Positions 1 to 7,752 of a stretch of DNA of 12,117 bases are shown here, piece by piece; the stretch's first letter is position 1; every line of letters starts with the position of its first letter. The stretch spans positions 1-12,117 of the forward strand of contig CANKEI010000032.1 of the NCBI GenBank assembly GCA_947481115.1, given 5' to 3'. Position numbers and translations under genes: made by a program. The notes beneath the pieces were generated by a model, which was given only the letters and a program-made list of their open reading frames with translations, had not been told where the DNA came from and ran no database searches. This stretch comes from a bacterium (lineage in GTDB: Bacteria > Babelota > Babeliae > Babelales > JABDEC01).

Positions 1-43
1 ATTGATTTGGATTGGGGTTAAACAATTTTTTTTTGGCATACAT
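1..43 (-). CDS. Possible 5' end of a divergent gene running off the left edge
   Basis: Read on the minus strand, an ATG at 43-41 opens MYAKKKLFNPNPNQ and stays open to the edge. A second ATG at 39-37, in another frame, is open too. The basic start followed by Asn/Pro residues looks like a real N-terminus, and a gene divergent from the one at 256 would be normal here. There is no convincing Shine-Dalgarno at proper spacing (only GAGA directly before the ATG), and 14 codons cannot be assigned to a family. The codons run through a T9 tract (26-34 on the plus strand), so the frame would be slippage-prone. This is a weak call; the stretch may simply be noncoding. Confidence 0.22.
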   Translation of the reverse strand, partial: MYAKKKLFNPNPNQ

Positions 44-191
44 TTCTCTTTAGGTCTTCATCACAATAGATGCTTCAGAGAAATATTTTACCAATTTATT
101 AAAATTAAATCGCTAATTTTTAGTCCACACTTAGCGGCCGAGCTCTATAGTACGCGACAGTTAAACAGACAAAAGCTAAATACTTATAAAA

Positions 192-219
192 TTATTGTTT
201 TGGTAGCCCCCAATATACT
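192..219 (+). promoter_or_regulatory. Weak candidate promoter for the 938-residue gene
   Basis: TATACT at 214-219 resembles a -10 box, with TTATTG at 192-197 as a poor -35 box at 16-bp spacing. Transcription would start near 226, about 30 bases before the start codon. The rest of 44-255 shows no recognisable gene; the reading frame open through it on the plus strand gives a protein-unlike sequence. This rests on motif similarity only. Confidence 0.25.
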
Positions 220-244
220 ACCCTGCTAACTACTTAAGTAAAAT

Positions 245-250
245 AAGGGG
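245..250 (+). promoter_or_regulatory. Ribosome binding site for the gene at 256
   Basis: AAGGGG lies five bases before the ATG at 256. It is among the best Shine-Dalgarno matches in the window and fixes that start codon. Confidence 0.65.
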
Positions 251-255
251 ATTTT

Positions 256-3072
256 ATGTTAACTAATACTAGCTTAATCTGGCTCGTAATCTTAGCTTTG
301 CCAAACTGCGCTCCACTTTGGGCGGCTGCTGGTGCTGCCGAAGATCACGCGGCGTACAGTAATTCATTTGGGCCGGCTAATGGCTTATTAATATTTTTAG
401 ACGATTCTGAAAGCGCCAAAGGTTCAGAAAGTTTTACCATTGGTGGCGCATTACTAGTAGCCATCTTACAAGGCGCCGGACCCATCATAGCCTCAGGCGC
501 TTTATTGGCAGGTTTAAAAGAATTTAGCGCGCCCAGTGAGCGAGATCCAGTTGCCCAAATGTTGCAATATTATGGTTTATCTACTGATACGCCTGAAAAT
601 AATTTGGCCCGAAAAAACATCTTGCTTTCAGCTACCAATTTGCTTAGCTTACTTGCTAGAAATTGGGTGATCAAACAAGTTAATCCAGAACTATATTTAT
701 TAATACCTAATCAATATCTAGCAACCAGAAATATCAAAAGTTTTAATCCTGAGCCGGATACCCCAGCGCGACAGTTTTTACTTCAAGATGGTAATGCTGA
801 ATTAGCCGAATTAGCACTCGGGCTAAAAGTCAATCACATGCCCACAATTACCTTCGATGAAATTCGCAGACCAGCTACTGCTCCACAATTTGCAAACTAT
901 TTTATAGTAGCACTAAGCGAAAACCAGTTATTTGTCACTAATCACGATTACTATTTAGCTAATCAAGCAGCTAGGACCGAGGGTCGCATAACAGCTAAGT
1001 TTCCCAAAATTCCAAGTTGGTCGATCTATCTGGCCGGCCATGGCTTAATCAATTACTCAATTGCCCATTTATCACCAGCACAATTTAAAGAATTTTTAGA
1101 TTTAATCGAAACTAAAATTAATGCTCACTTGCTTTATTATATGTCTTGTTATGCTGCCGGCGTAAATAACGAGCTCATTTATAAAAACTTAACTACTGGA
1201 ATTAATCAAACTTATAGCTACGCTATTATAACCCAAGCACTCACTGATGCGACTACTTTTATGCCTGGCTTAGGCGTCAATGTGGTACGCGGAGCTTTAC
1301 AAATAGATAACTCTATCTCATATAGTAATTTTTTAGCACAAGTCACTACTAATAGTTCTAAAATATCCGACACAAGTATCGATAGCTCTAGCAAAATAGA
1401 TTATCAAAAAATAGCCGTGATCTTAAATCCCACTTTAGCTTATACAATTGGTTATAGTTTTAATAATACTTCACAGATTAAATTTCCAGGAATACCTTGG
1501 TTCTCGGTGCTAGATAATCAAAAAGTAGTTTCGATTGGTGAAATTTTAGCTAAAACACACACAGCTCCCTTAGATGTTGCCACTTTTTTTGCCAAAACAG
1601 ATCCACTAGCCATACTACTATATACTCCAAATATCCCATTTGAATTAATCGTTAACACTAGAGCTCCATCTGGTGAAGCTCCAGCCATAATTTCGATGCT
1701 ACCTGGCGATGCTATGCACCATTTAAAACAATTAACATCTAGCATTTATCCTACAGAACAATTTTTAAACAGTTTTTTACAACTTGATGGACTTAAACCC
1801 CAAAAAATATTTTTAATTGATCAGCTGACTTATGCCCCAAAAACAGCTGTGCCATATACTGTAAAAAACGCGCTAATTGTGTTGCGCGAAACAGAGCAAC
1901 TAGTTTATTTTGAATTTGCACACGAAATTTATAAATCAGTTGGCAAAATTAAAGCTGCCAATCCCGCACGATTAGCTAATCCTACCGAGCAAGCTGAATA
2001 TCATCGTATCTTAGCACAATATCGCACTGTAGAAACTATTACGATCACACCAGAATTTATGCGCGACTTGCAAGTAGCTACTGATCTTAAATTTTCACAT
2101 AGTTTAACTGTCGCACAAGCAATTCAAAATATTACCGACACTTTAAATAGTATGCCCAATAATAGTGTTTTATATGTTAATAAAATTGCTGGCGTACCAT
2201 ATTCAGCTGCCCATAATACACCCTGGCTAGATCTCATCACCAGCGTAGCCCAATATAAAGCGCCCGCTATGCCAGCTGGCACACGTAAGATTCTTTGGAT
2301 TGATCGCATTGATGCTGGTCGCAAAACCGCTACAGGACATGATATTTTAGAATATACCGATATTATTATCGATTGTAATGCCCGAGAAACTAAAATTTAT
2401 TTTAAAATTAATCGTGTGCGCCCGCAAAAATTAGTTGCTGGAACTTACAGTACTGCCAGTAGTTATGTACCATTATTTGACGAGCTATTGGCTTATTTTC
2501 AAGAGCATACTAAACTACCGGAAAACTTAGATTCCCAAATCGATACCCGCGCTATCCCAGAACTTTTAACATCAGAAAATATCGCTAAATTACAGACCGT
2601 ACAAGCTAAAAAATTAGCTGATTTTAAAGCTGGTCGATACCCAGCAGCTAGCGGTGGGCACAGAGAAGGTGGCGGGGGCGGTGATGGTGGTACCGGTGGC
2701 GCTACAGAATCCAAAAGTAATACCCCGGACCAAGATGGTCCTGATACTGAAAAAACAACAGGTAGCGATAGCAGAGTTTTATTTCCAGTTGGCCCGTCTA
2801 AGTGGCCTTTAGGGATGGGTACTAATGAAGTACCTGATAAATGGCCGGGTTACATTAAGTTGTTTGCAAATTATAACGCGACTAAAGACAAAAATATTTT
2901 AGCAGACATAATCAATCAAATTAGAGCCGAAACAGCTACTACTCCAGTTAAACTATCAGTGCTGGCTATGAATTACTTAAAATCTAATAGGGCTTTTAAT
3001 TTATCAACTGTTGGAGCAAGAGATTACGATGCTTTAATTGATCAACTGACAACTTTATGGAAAAATTTATGA
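256..3072 (+). CDS. Large secreted protein with caspase-like (clan CD) His/Cys motif
   Basis: A 938-residue protein with a strong ribosome binding site. The N-terminus has a hydrophobic core (residues 7-16) ending LWAAAGAA, which fits a Sec signal peptide cut near residue 24-27. Cys18 is not in a proper lipobox. A second hydrophobic, Gly/Ala-rich segment covers about 62-88 and could touch a membrane. Residues 256-263 read SIYLAGHG, a hydrophobic strand ending in His262-Gly263. After a helix-like stretch, residues 293-302 read LYYMSCYAAG with Cys298. A strand-HG, helix, strand-SC arrangement is the hallmark of clan CD peptidases (caspase, gingipain, clostripain). Residues about 800-838 form a Gly-rich then Ser/Asp/Thr linker, followed by a C-terminal domain of about 100 residues with several Trp. 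I do not recognise the family as a whole. The caspase-like role is inferred from two motifs, and acting outside the cytoplasm, perhaps on a host, is further inference. The next gene starts 27 bases downstream, so the two are probably co-transcribed. Confidence 0.85.
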   Translation: MLTNTSLIWLVILALPNCAPLWAAAGAAEDHAAYSNSFGPANGLLIFLDDSESAKGSESFTIGGALLVAILQGAGPIIASGALLAGLKEFSAPSERDPVAQMLQYYGLSTDTPENNLARKNILLSATNLLSLLARNWVIKQVNPELYLLIPNQYLATRNIKSFNPEPDTPARQFLLQDGNAELAELALGLKVNHMPTITFDEIRRPATAPQFANYFIVALSENQLFVTNHDYYLANQAARTEGRITAKFPKIPSWSIYLAGHGLINYSIAHLSPAQFKEFLDLIETKINAHLLYYMSCYAAGVNNELIYKNLTTGINQTYSYAIITQALTDATTFMPGLGVNVVRGALQIDNSISYSNFLAQVTTNSSKISDTSIDSSSKIDYQKIAVILNPTLAYTIGYSFNNTSQIKFPGIPWFSVLDNQKVVSIGEILAKTHTAPLDVATFFAKTDPLAILLYTPNIPFELIVNTRAPSGEAPAIISMLPGDAMHHLKQLTSSIYPTEQFLNSFLQLDGLKPQKIFLIDQLTYAPKTAVPYTVKNALIVLRETEQLVYFEFAHEIYKSVGKIKAANPARLANPTEQAEYHRILAQYRTVETITITPEFMRDLQVATDLKFSHSLTVAQAIQNITDTLNSMPNNSVLYVNKIAGVPYSAAHNTPWLDLITSVAQYKAPAMPAGTRKILWIDRIDAGRKTATGHDILEYTDIIIDCNARETKIYFKINRVRPQKLVAGTYSTASSYVPLFDELLAYFQEHTKLPENLDSQIDTRAIPELLTSENIAKLQTVQAKKLADFKAGRYPAASGGHREGGGGGDGGTGGATESKSNTPDQDGPDTEKTTGSDSRVLFPVGPSKWPLGMGTNEVPDKWPGYIKLFANYNATKDKNILADIINQIRAETATTPVKLSVLAMNYLKSNRAFNLSTVGARDYDALIDQLTTLWKNL

Positions 3073-3081
3073 AATTTTACT

Positions 3082-3089
3082 GGGGGGGG
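3082..3089 (+). repeat. G8 homopolymer at the ribosome binding site of the oxidoreductase gene
   Basis: Eight consecutive G followed by AAAG sit ten bases before the ATG at 3100, between two plus-strand genes. The tract itself supplies the GG-rich Shine-Dalgarno core. Poly-G tracts of this length are prone to slipped-strand mispairing, so tract length could tune translation by changing the spacing. The tract is seen; the switching is inference. Confidence 0.6.
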
Positions 3090-3099
3090 AAAGTTTTAA

Positions 3100-4374
3100 A
3101 TGAAAATAGTAATGCCGCAAGATCAAGTTTTTTGGTCCCTTAAATATCCACTTGCACCGGCTTGTCGCGAAAATATTACTACTGACGTGGCGATCATTGG
3201 TGGCGGCATGGCCGGACTTGCAGCAGCACAAGCTTTTAGAAAGCATGGCAAAAAAGTAGTACTATTAGAGCAAAATTATTGTGGTGCAGGAGCCACAGGC
3301 AAAAGTTCCGGCTTTATTACACCCAATGCTGAACTCTCGTTTACTGACTTTTCCAAGCGTTATAATCCCGAAAAAGCGCATCAAATTTGGGATTTCATTA
3401 CCAGTGGCGTAACTGATATCAGAAATAATATTCAGCAAGCTAACTTTCATTGTGATTATGTCCCCCAAGATACGCTGATGGTCGCTAATAATTATTCTGC
3501 TCTGAAAAAATTGGAAATCGAATATCATAATTTGGCTAAGTTTGGTTATCAGACTAATTTCTATAATCAGGCGACTGTTCAACAATATTTAGGCTCTAAA
3601 AGTTATTTAGGTGGCGTTAGTTATGAACAAACTTTTAGCATTAATGGTTACTTATATTGCCAAGCACTTAAACAGCAGCTCCAAAAATTTGGCGTAACTA
3701 TTTTCGAAGAAACTATGGTTACAAAACTTAGTGATCATGTACTAACTACGCCACATGCACAAATTACGGCCGACTATATAGTTGTTTGCACTGACAGATT
3801 TATGCCAGAATTAAATTTATTAAACCAAGCTGTTTATCATGCCCAAACTTTTCTAATGATATCAGAACCGTTAACAGCCAACCAAGCACAGACAATTTTC
3901 CCCAAAGAAAAGCTACTCGTTTGGGATTCTGATTTAGTTTACAGCTATTTTCGCTTAACATCTGACCAACGCTTATTACTGGGCGGTAGCAGCTTGCTAA
4001 AAACTTATGCTACTAATCCGGAACATGACTCTAAATTTATGTACAAAAAATTAACTAACTATTTAGCTACAAAATTTCCGGGATTAAATATTCAATTTAA
4101 GCAAATGTGGCCCGGCTTAATCGGGCTATCGAAAGATATTGCGCCGCTTGCTGGCCGTGATCAAAATAGACCATTTTTGTATTATATCACAGCCTCTGCA
4201 GGCTTACCAATTGCTGCCGCACTGGGGCGTTATAGCGCTGAAAACTTACTTACTAACAACACTGATCTAGACGATTACTTTTCGCCCTATAGACCATGCT
4301 TAATTAACGGCCCGCTACAGTCACTACTTGGCACTAAATTAAGTTTTGCGCTATCTAATATGCTATGTCGTTAA
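3100..4374 (+). CDS. FAD-dependent oxidoreductase, DAO/PuuB-like
   Basis: A 424-residue cytoplasmic flavoprotein of the D-amino-acid oxidase fold. Residues 29-39 (DVAIIGGGMAG) form the Rossmann strand and GxGxxG loop that bind FAD, and Glu57 after KVVLLE would bind the ribose. ATGKSSGFITP (about 65-75) matches the family's second FAD contact (usually GASGRNGG). Further on come YSYFRLTSDQRLLLGG and a C-terminal WPGLIGLSKDIAPLAGRD, the typical W-x-G...D-x-x-P-x-x-G segment. Length and motif order fit gamma-glutamylputrescine oxidase and glycine/sarcosine oxidase relatives, which oxidise a C-N bond and pass electrons to O2. The actual substrate cannot be read from the sequence. ATG 3100 is preferred because the G-run lies at fair spacing; Met5 is the alternative start. 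The C-terminal tail after residue 390 is unusually hydrophobic for the family. The gene follows the caspase-like gene by 27 bases and converges on the barrel gene, with 12 bases between stop codons. Confidence 0.85.
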   Translation: MKIVMPQDQVFWSLKYPLAPACRENITTDVAIIGGGMAGLAAAQAFRKHGKKVVLLEQNYCGAGATGKSSGFITPNAELSFTDFSKRYNPEKAHQIWDFITSGVTDIRNNIQQANFHCDYVPQDTLMVANNYSALKKLEIEYHNLAKFGYQTNFYNQATVQQYLGSKSYLGGVSYEQTFSINGYLYCQALKQQLQKFGVTIFEETMVTKLSDHVLTTPHAQITADYIVVCTDRFMPELNLLNQAVYHAQTFLMISEPLTANQAQTIFPKEKLLVWDSDLVYSYFRLTSDQRLLLGGSSLLKTYATNPEHDSKFMYKKLTNYLATKFPGLNIQFKQMWPGLIGLSKDIAPLAGRDQNRPFLYYITASAGLPIAAALGRYSAENLLTNNTDLDDYFSPYRPCLINGPLQSLLGTKLSFALSNMLCR

Positions 4375-4400
4375 GATTTAATTGTTTTAAAACGAAATCT
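4374..4400. terminator. Inverted repeat across two convergent stop codons, possible weak bidirectional terminator
   Basis: AGATTT (4374-4379) pairs with AAATCT (4395-4400) around the palindrome GTTTTAAAAC (4384-4393). The repeat includes the last base of one stop codon and the whole of the opposing one. The stem is short and AT-rich with no clean U-tract, so terminator function is only possible. Confidence 0.3.
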
Positions 4401-5043
4401 CAAAACCTGCGCGTAAATCAATCCCACCGACAACTATTTTGGAGGCAGTTTCCAAATCGCCACTGCTACTATTACTATTACTACTGCACTGTCTTTGCTT
4501 AGGAAATAAATATCGCACGGCACTAGTAAAGTTAAGACAGCGCCACATTGGATAACTTACACCAAGTTCCAACTCACCAATGCCTTTATGCGCATTAATG
4601 TGCCCCAAATAGCTATGCTCTTTCAACCAAACGACTCCAGCGCCCAGTGTACCATATACATCTAAGCCACATTTAAAATGCTTAACTCTACGTAAATAAA
4701 AAGTCAGCGGCACCTCTTGAATTAGCGAATATTGTTTTAGAAAACTAGTCTGCCCACTAGCCCGCCAGTAGCTCAGCTTAGCGCCTACACCCCACGGCTT
4801 GCAAAAATAGTAACACCCATCAGCCGTAATCACGTTTACCATACCATGACCATAAACTGCTTTAAAATCATTATCGTGATGTTTGAAAACATAACCAGCA
4901 GTAAATGCCATAGTATAATTATTTTTGATATAATTATCTTCGGTATAATCATCTGCAGTTGCTAGATTAGCACCAAACAATTGTGTTGATACAAATAACA
5001 GGCTGCCCATTATTAAACTTAATCGCAAAACTATTTTTTTCAT
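4387..5043 (-). CDS. Small outer-membrane beta-barrel-like protein
   Basis: A 218-residue precursor starting MKKIVLRLSL, with a classic signal peptide (basic start, hydrophobic core at 8-18) probably cut after Ala25 (LFGA). The mature part alternates polar and aromatic residues in strand-like runs of about ten, such as YTMAFTAGYVF, WGVGAKLSYW and VPLTFYLRRV. It ends in GGIDLRAGFEISF, with a terminal Phe as in outer-membrane barrels recognised by BamA. Length fits an eight-stranded porin-like or OmpA-like barrel, but no specific family is recognised. A Ser/Asn run near residue 190, encoded by a triplet repeat, would fit an exposed loop. Several Cys residues are unusual for a barrel. It is the last gene of a minus-strand operon, 45 bases after the propeller gene, and its own ribosome binding site is weak. 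Envelope location is well supported; a role in transport, adhesion or structure is unknown. Confidence 0.75.
   Translation of the reverse strand: MKKIVLRLSLIMGSLLFVSTQLFGANLATADDYTEDNYIKNNYTMAFTAGYVFKHHDNDFKAVYGHGMVNVITADGCYYFCKPWGVGAKLSYWRASGQTSFLKQYSLIQEVPLTFYLRRVKHFKCGLDVYGTLGAGVVWLKEHSYLGHINAHKGIGELELGVSYPMWRCLNFTSAVRYLFPKQRQCSSNSNSSSGDLETASKIVVGGIDLRAGFEISF
4461..4490. repeat. Imperfect triplet repeat (ACT/ATT) inside the barrel gene
   Basis: On the plus strand this reads as a run of CTA/TTA-type triplets; on the coding strand it gives a Ser/Asn run (SSNSNSSSG). Copy-number change would keep the frame and alter only the loop length. Confidence 0.5.
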
Positions 5044-5088
5044 GATCTATCGCTCTAGTTACTTAATTTTTTAATTATATTTTTTAAT

Positions 5089-6231
5089 TTAATTACAATT
5101 TTTTGGTGCGCAGGTTTTTAACCACATACGATCAATAATATTCAGCACACTCACATTATTAGAACTATAGTTAGTTACATAAGCGCGTGTACCATCGCTG
5201 GAAATAACAATATCTCCGGGCGAAGAGCCTACGATAATTACTGGACACAAAACTTTGTTGGTCGCTACGTCAATCACATTTATGGTGCCGACAAAGGCCG
5301 TTAAATTTGTAAAACTAGGGCCCAAATATAACGTATAATAATTGGTCACATAAGCGAAACACCCGTCTGGTGTGATCGCCACGCCTGCTGGTTGAGTACC
5401 TAACTTAACCGTAGCCGTAATCATATTAGTACTTAAATCGATCACACTAACTGTAGTGCCCACTGGTGCAAAATTATTGCTGCCAAAATTAGTCACATAG
5501 GCATATCTGCCATTAGGTGTAATTTCAATTGCAAATGGTCCAGAAAAACCAGGAATCGTTTTGATGACCGTATTATCACTCGTACGAATTACACTGACAG
5601 TTCCAGTGCCGGGATTGCCATCTACATAATTGATCGCATAAACATATTTACCATTTGGTGTAATTGCTAACGAAGCTGGCGCCAGACCGACGGTAATTGC
5701 GCCACCTATAATCGTGTTAGTATTTAAATCAACTACCCGCACAGTTGTACCATTACCACTACCCACGCCCCCAGCTGCACCATAATTATTTACATAAGCA
5801 GTATTGCCATCCGGCGTAATTACCATGCCCGACGGACCATCAAAACCAGTAATTAGACCGGTCACAATATTCGTAGCAATATCGATAATCGTAATTGTAG
5901 AACCAGCACTATTAGTCACATAAGCTTTGGTGCCCGCGGCATTAATTGTGACGGTATAAGGCTGATTAAAGCTAGCATCAGAGATCGTTTGTGCTAGCGT
6001 ATTATTAGTTAGATTAAGCACGCTTACGGTGTTGCCGCTTAGCAAACCATCGTTATTATTATTCGCCACATACGCAAATTTATTATCGGGAGTTAACGCT
6101 ATACCAGACGGAGTATCACCCACCATAATAGTGGCAATTACCCGATCGGCACTAGCTGTGGTATAAATAAATTCAGGTGTTAATAAAAATAAGAGATTTA
6201 ATAAATAATAAATTTTAGTTTTTGCTATCAT
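5089..6231 (-). CDS. Secreted YVTN-family seven-bladed beta-propeller
   Basis: A 380-residue protein with a signal peptide (MIAKTKIYYLLNLLFLL, cut near TTASA, residues 25-28). The rest is seven repeats of about 43-55 residues. Each has a 'P-x-x-hydrophobic-x-I-TPDG-x-x-AYV-TN' core followed by 'TVSVID-x-x-TN'. The AYVTN-type positions fall near residues 53, 103, 145, 198, 244, 293 and 350 (YVAN, YVTN, YVNN, YAIN, YVTN, YVTN, YVTN), so one full seven-bladed propeller is present. Family members (YncE-like, surface-layer YVTN) are periplasmic or surface proteins and usually serve as binding platforms; no catalytic residues are visible. The tail carries two Cys (KTCAPKNCN), possibly a disulfide. 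The ATG at 6231 has GGAG 11 bases upstream (6243-6246), and 20 bases separate it from the stop of the ATPase gene, so they share an operon. The partner bound is unknown. Confidence 0.88.
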   Translation of the reverse strand: MIAKTKIYYLLNLLFLLTPEFIYTTASADRVIATIMVGDTPSGIALTPDNKFAYVANNNNDGLLSGNTVSVLNLTNNTLAQTISDASFNQPYTVTINAAGTKAYVTNSAGSTITIIDIATNIVTGLITGFDGPSGMVITPDGNTAYVNNYGAAGGVGSGNGTTVRVVDLNTNTIIGGAITVGLAPASLAITPNGKYVYAINYVDGNPGTGTVSVIRTSDNTVIKTIPGFSGPFAIEITPNGRYAYVTNFGSNNFAPVGTTVSVIDLSTNMITATVKLGTQPAGVAITPDGCFAYVTNYYTLYLGPSFTNLTAFVGTINVIDVATNKVLCPVIIVGSSPGDIVISSDGTRAYVTNYSSNNVSVLNIIDRMWLKTCAPKNCN

Positions 6232-6251
6232 TACAAACTTTGCTCCAAAAA

Positions 6252-7603
6252 TTATTTTAAAATACGCAATAATTCTGACATTAAATAGTATGGAATCGAA
6301 ACTAGCGTATACTGCACCAGATTACCAGCATGATCTTTTACGCTTACCGGAGTCTTGCTTGGCAAATCTGCATTAATTCTAACTGCCAATTCTAGTTGCT
6401 TTAAACCCATGAATAAATGTAGTGATTTCAGACCACCGGTACTACCAGCTTTAACCTCTATGGGCACTACTTTAGTTTGATACTGGATCAAGTAATCGAT
6501 TTCAGCACTAGCACCCTTTTCATTTCTGTGCCAATAATAGAGGGCTGGTTCAACATATGCCGCCGCGATTGTTCTTAACAACTGGCCGACTACTTGTTCC
6601 GAAATGCCACCTTTATTAATTAAATTAAGCTCGCGAATAGTTAATTGATCAAAAGATAGTCCCAATAGTGTCGAGCATAAACCAACATCTAAAAAAATTA
6701 ACTTTAAATATTTTGCTTGAATTTCAGCTGCTAATGGTACGCCATTGCCAGCACTACCCAATATTTTGTGACAAATACGCGCTTTGCAAATTAATTCTAG
6801 CGCTTGTTTAATAGTAGCCGATTGCATCTCAGAATTGACTTTACTGTAAATAAACTTTTGACCGAGATAAAATGGTATTGATAATAACACTTCATCTAAA
6901 CGTTCAATCGCTAAACGACCATTGTATTTATTAAAATCATCCCGATAAGTAGCCAATAAATCATTATGAATCTGACTGATAGCTGATAAAGAGTTTTGCG
7001 TGATCCAGCTCTGTACCGCTTGAGGCATGCCGCCCACAATAATATATTCTTTGAAAAAATCAGTTAACTTGCTGTGAATTATAGTGGGCATAGTTATATC
7101 AAAATTATAATTTTTAATATAATCAATTAACCCAGTTTCGTTTTTGGCCGCTAAAAACTCTTGGAATGACAGCGGCTCTAGATGCATATAATTAATGCGA
7201 CCAACCGGCATACTAAAACTATGTTGCTCCAACACAAATTCTAGTAATGACCCTGCTGCTAACACTGGCAGCTCCGGCAAATCTTCGGCAAACCAACGTA
7301 ATTTGGCTAAGATCTCTGGCGCTGCTTGGATTTCGTCCAAAAATAAAATCGCATTACTGGCATTAATTTCGCCAAATATCGCACTTAAATTTAAAATAAT
7401 TTGCTTGGGATCATTAGAAATAAATAGCGAGCTTAACTCTGGTTTTTTTTCAAAATTAAGCTCAATTAATTTTTTGTGGTTACTCTGCGCTAAATTACGC
7501 ACTACCCAGGTTTTGCCTACCTGTCGAGCTCCCGAATTACTAATGGCTTTCGTTCTGCTGATACTAACCAATTTTGGAGAAACTCTAGGCAACTTCTTTG
7601 CAT
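6252..7603 (-). CDS. AAA ATPase with DUF4143 C-terminal domain, apparent one-base frameshift before Walker A
   Basis: The reading frame from about 7532 down is intact and carries Walker A GARQVGKT, Walker B ILFLDEIQ, then AAGSLLE, EPLSFQEFL, and a C-terminal AEIDYLI...VPIEVKAG that resembles a PD-(D/E)xK nuclease core. This is the AAA_14 plus DUF4143 layout. Upstream in that frame the sequence is unlike the family. In the next frame, ATG 7603 opens a 24-codon stretch containing FLQNWL and ERKPLVIR, exactly the expected lead-in to GARQVGKT. Joining the two needs one extra G in the GGG read at 7533-7531. The corrected protein would be 450 residues, of normal length. AAAAGG (7615-7610) six bases before ATG 7603 supports that start; the only start in the downstream frame is a TTG at 7592. 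As sequenced, the product would lack the first beta strand or not be made. It is the first gene of the operon with the propeller and barrel. The family is common in reduced and archaeal genomes, and its physiological role is poorly known. Confidence 0.8.
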
Positions 7604-7609
7604 CACAAA

Positions 7610-7615
7610 CCTTTT
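7610..7615 (-). promoter_or_regulatory. Ribosome binding site that fixes the ATPase start at 7603
   Basis: On the minus strand, AAAAGG lies six bases before ATG 7603-7601. This supports that upstream start and therefore the frameshift reading, against the TTG at 7592 in the Walker A frame. Confidence 0.55.
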
Positions 7616-7649
7616 AAGCTCAGATTAAATTTAGATTAGCTTAACTATA

Positions 7650-7655
7650 ATTATA
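7650..7655 (-). promoter_or_regulatory. Candidate -10 box for the minus-strand operon
   Basis: A perfect TATAAT on the minus strand lies about 47 bases before the ATPase start, with no good -35 box. It sits in a symmetrical TATAATTATA (7646-7655), so the match may be chance in very AT-rich DNA. The surrounding stretch 7616-7752 holds no gene that I can see. Confidence 0.3.
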
Positions 7656-7752
7656 AATTAGAGCTAAACTTAAATTTAAGCCTAAGTCAACAAAAGAGAC
7701 GGTTGTTTTGATAAGCTGCTCATTAAAAGATGGGGCTGTTGTAAAATAATAA

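Noticed and set aside
2..229. Open frame of 75 codons on the plus strand at the left edge
   Set aside because: The translation is unlike a protein (Phe/Ile/Leu-rich, no pattern). It lacks a ribosome binding site and runs through a promoter-like region.
283..312. Possible lipoprotein signal (Cys18) in the 938-residue protein
   Set aside because: The residues before the Cys are LPN, which does not fit a lipobox. A normal Sec signal peptide with later cleavage fits better.
3265..3585. 106-codon minus-strand frame
   Set aside because: It is antisense to the FAD-binding region of the oxidoreductase, which carries clear motifs.
7195..7617. 140-codon open frame on the plus strand
   Set aside because: It is antisense to the DUF4143 ATPase, whose Walker A and B motifs lie on the other strand. 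It ends opposite the true start region, so it is a shadow.
7645..7680. AT-only palindromes TATAATTATA and CTTAAATTTAAG
   Set aside because: Such palindromes are expected by chance in DNA this AT-rich. There is no loop or GC stem for a terminator or operator call.
7688..7709. CAAC...GTTG stem followed by TTTT on the plus strand
   Set aside because: A four-pair stem with a ten-base loop is too weak, and no plus-strand gene ends nearby.
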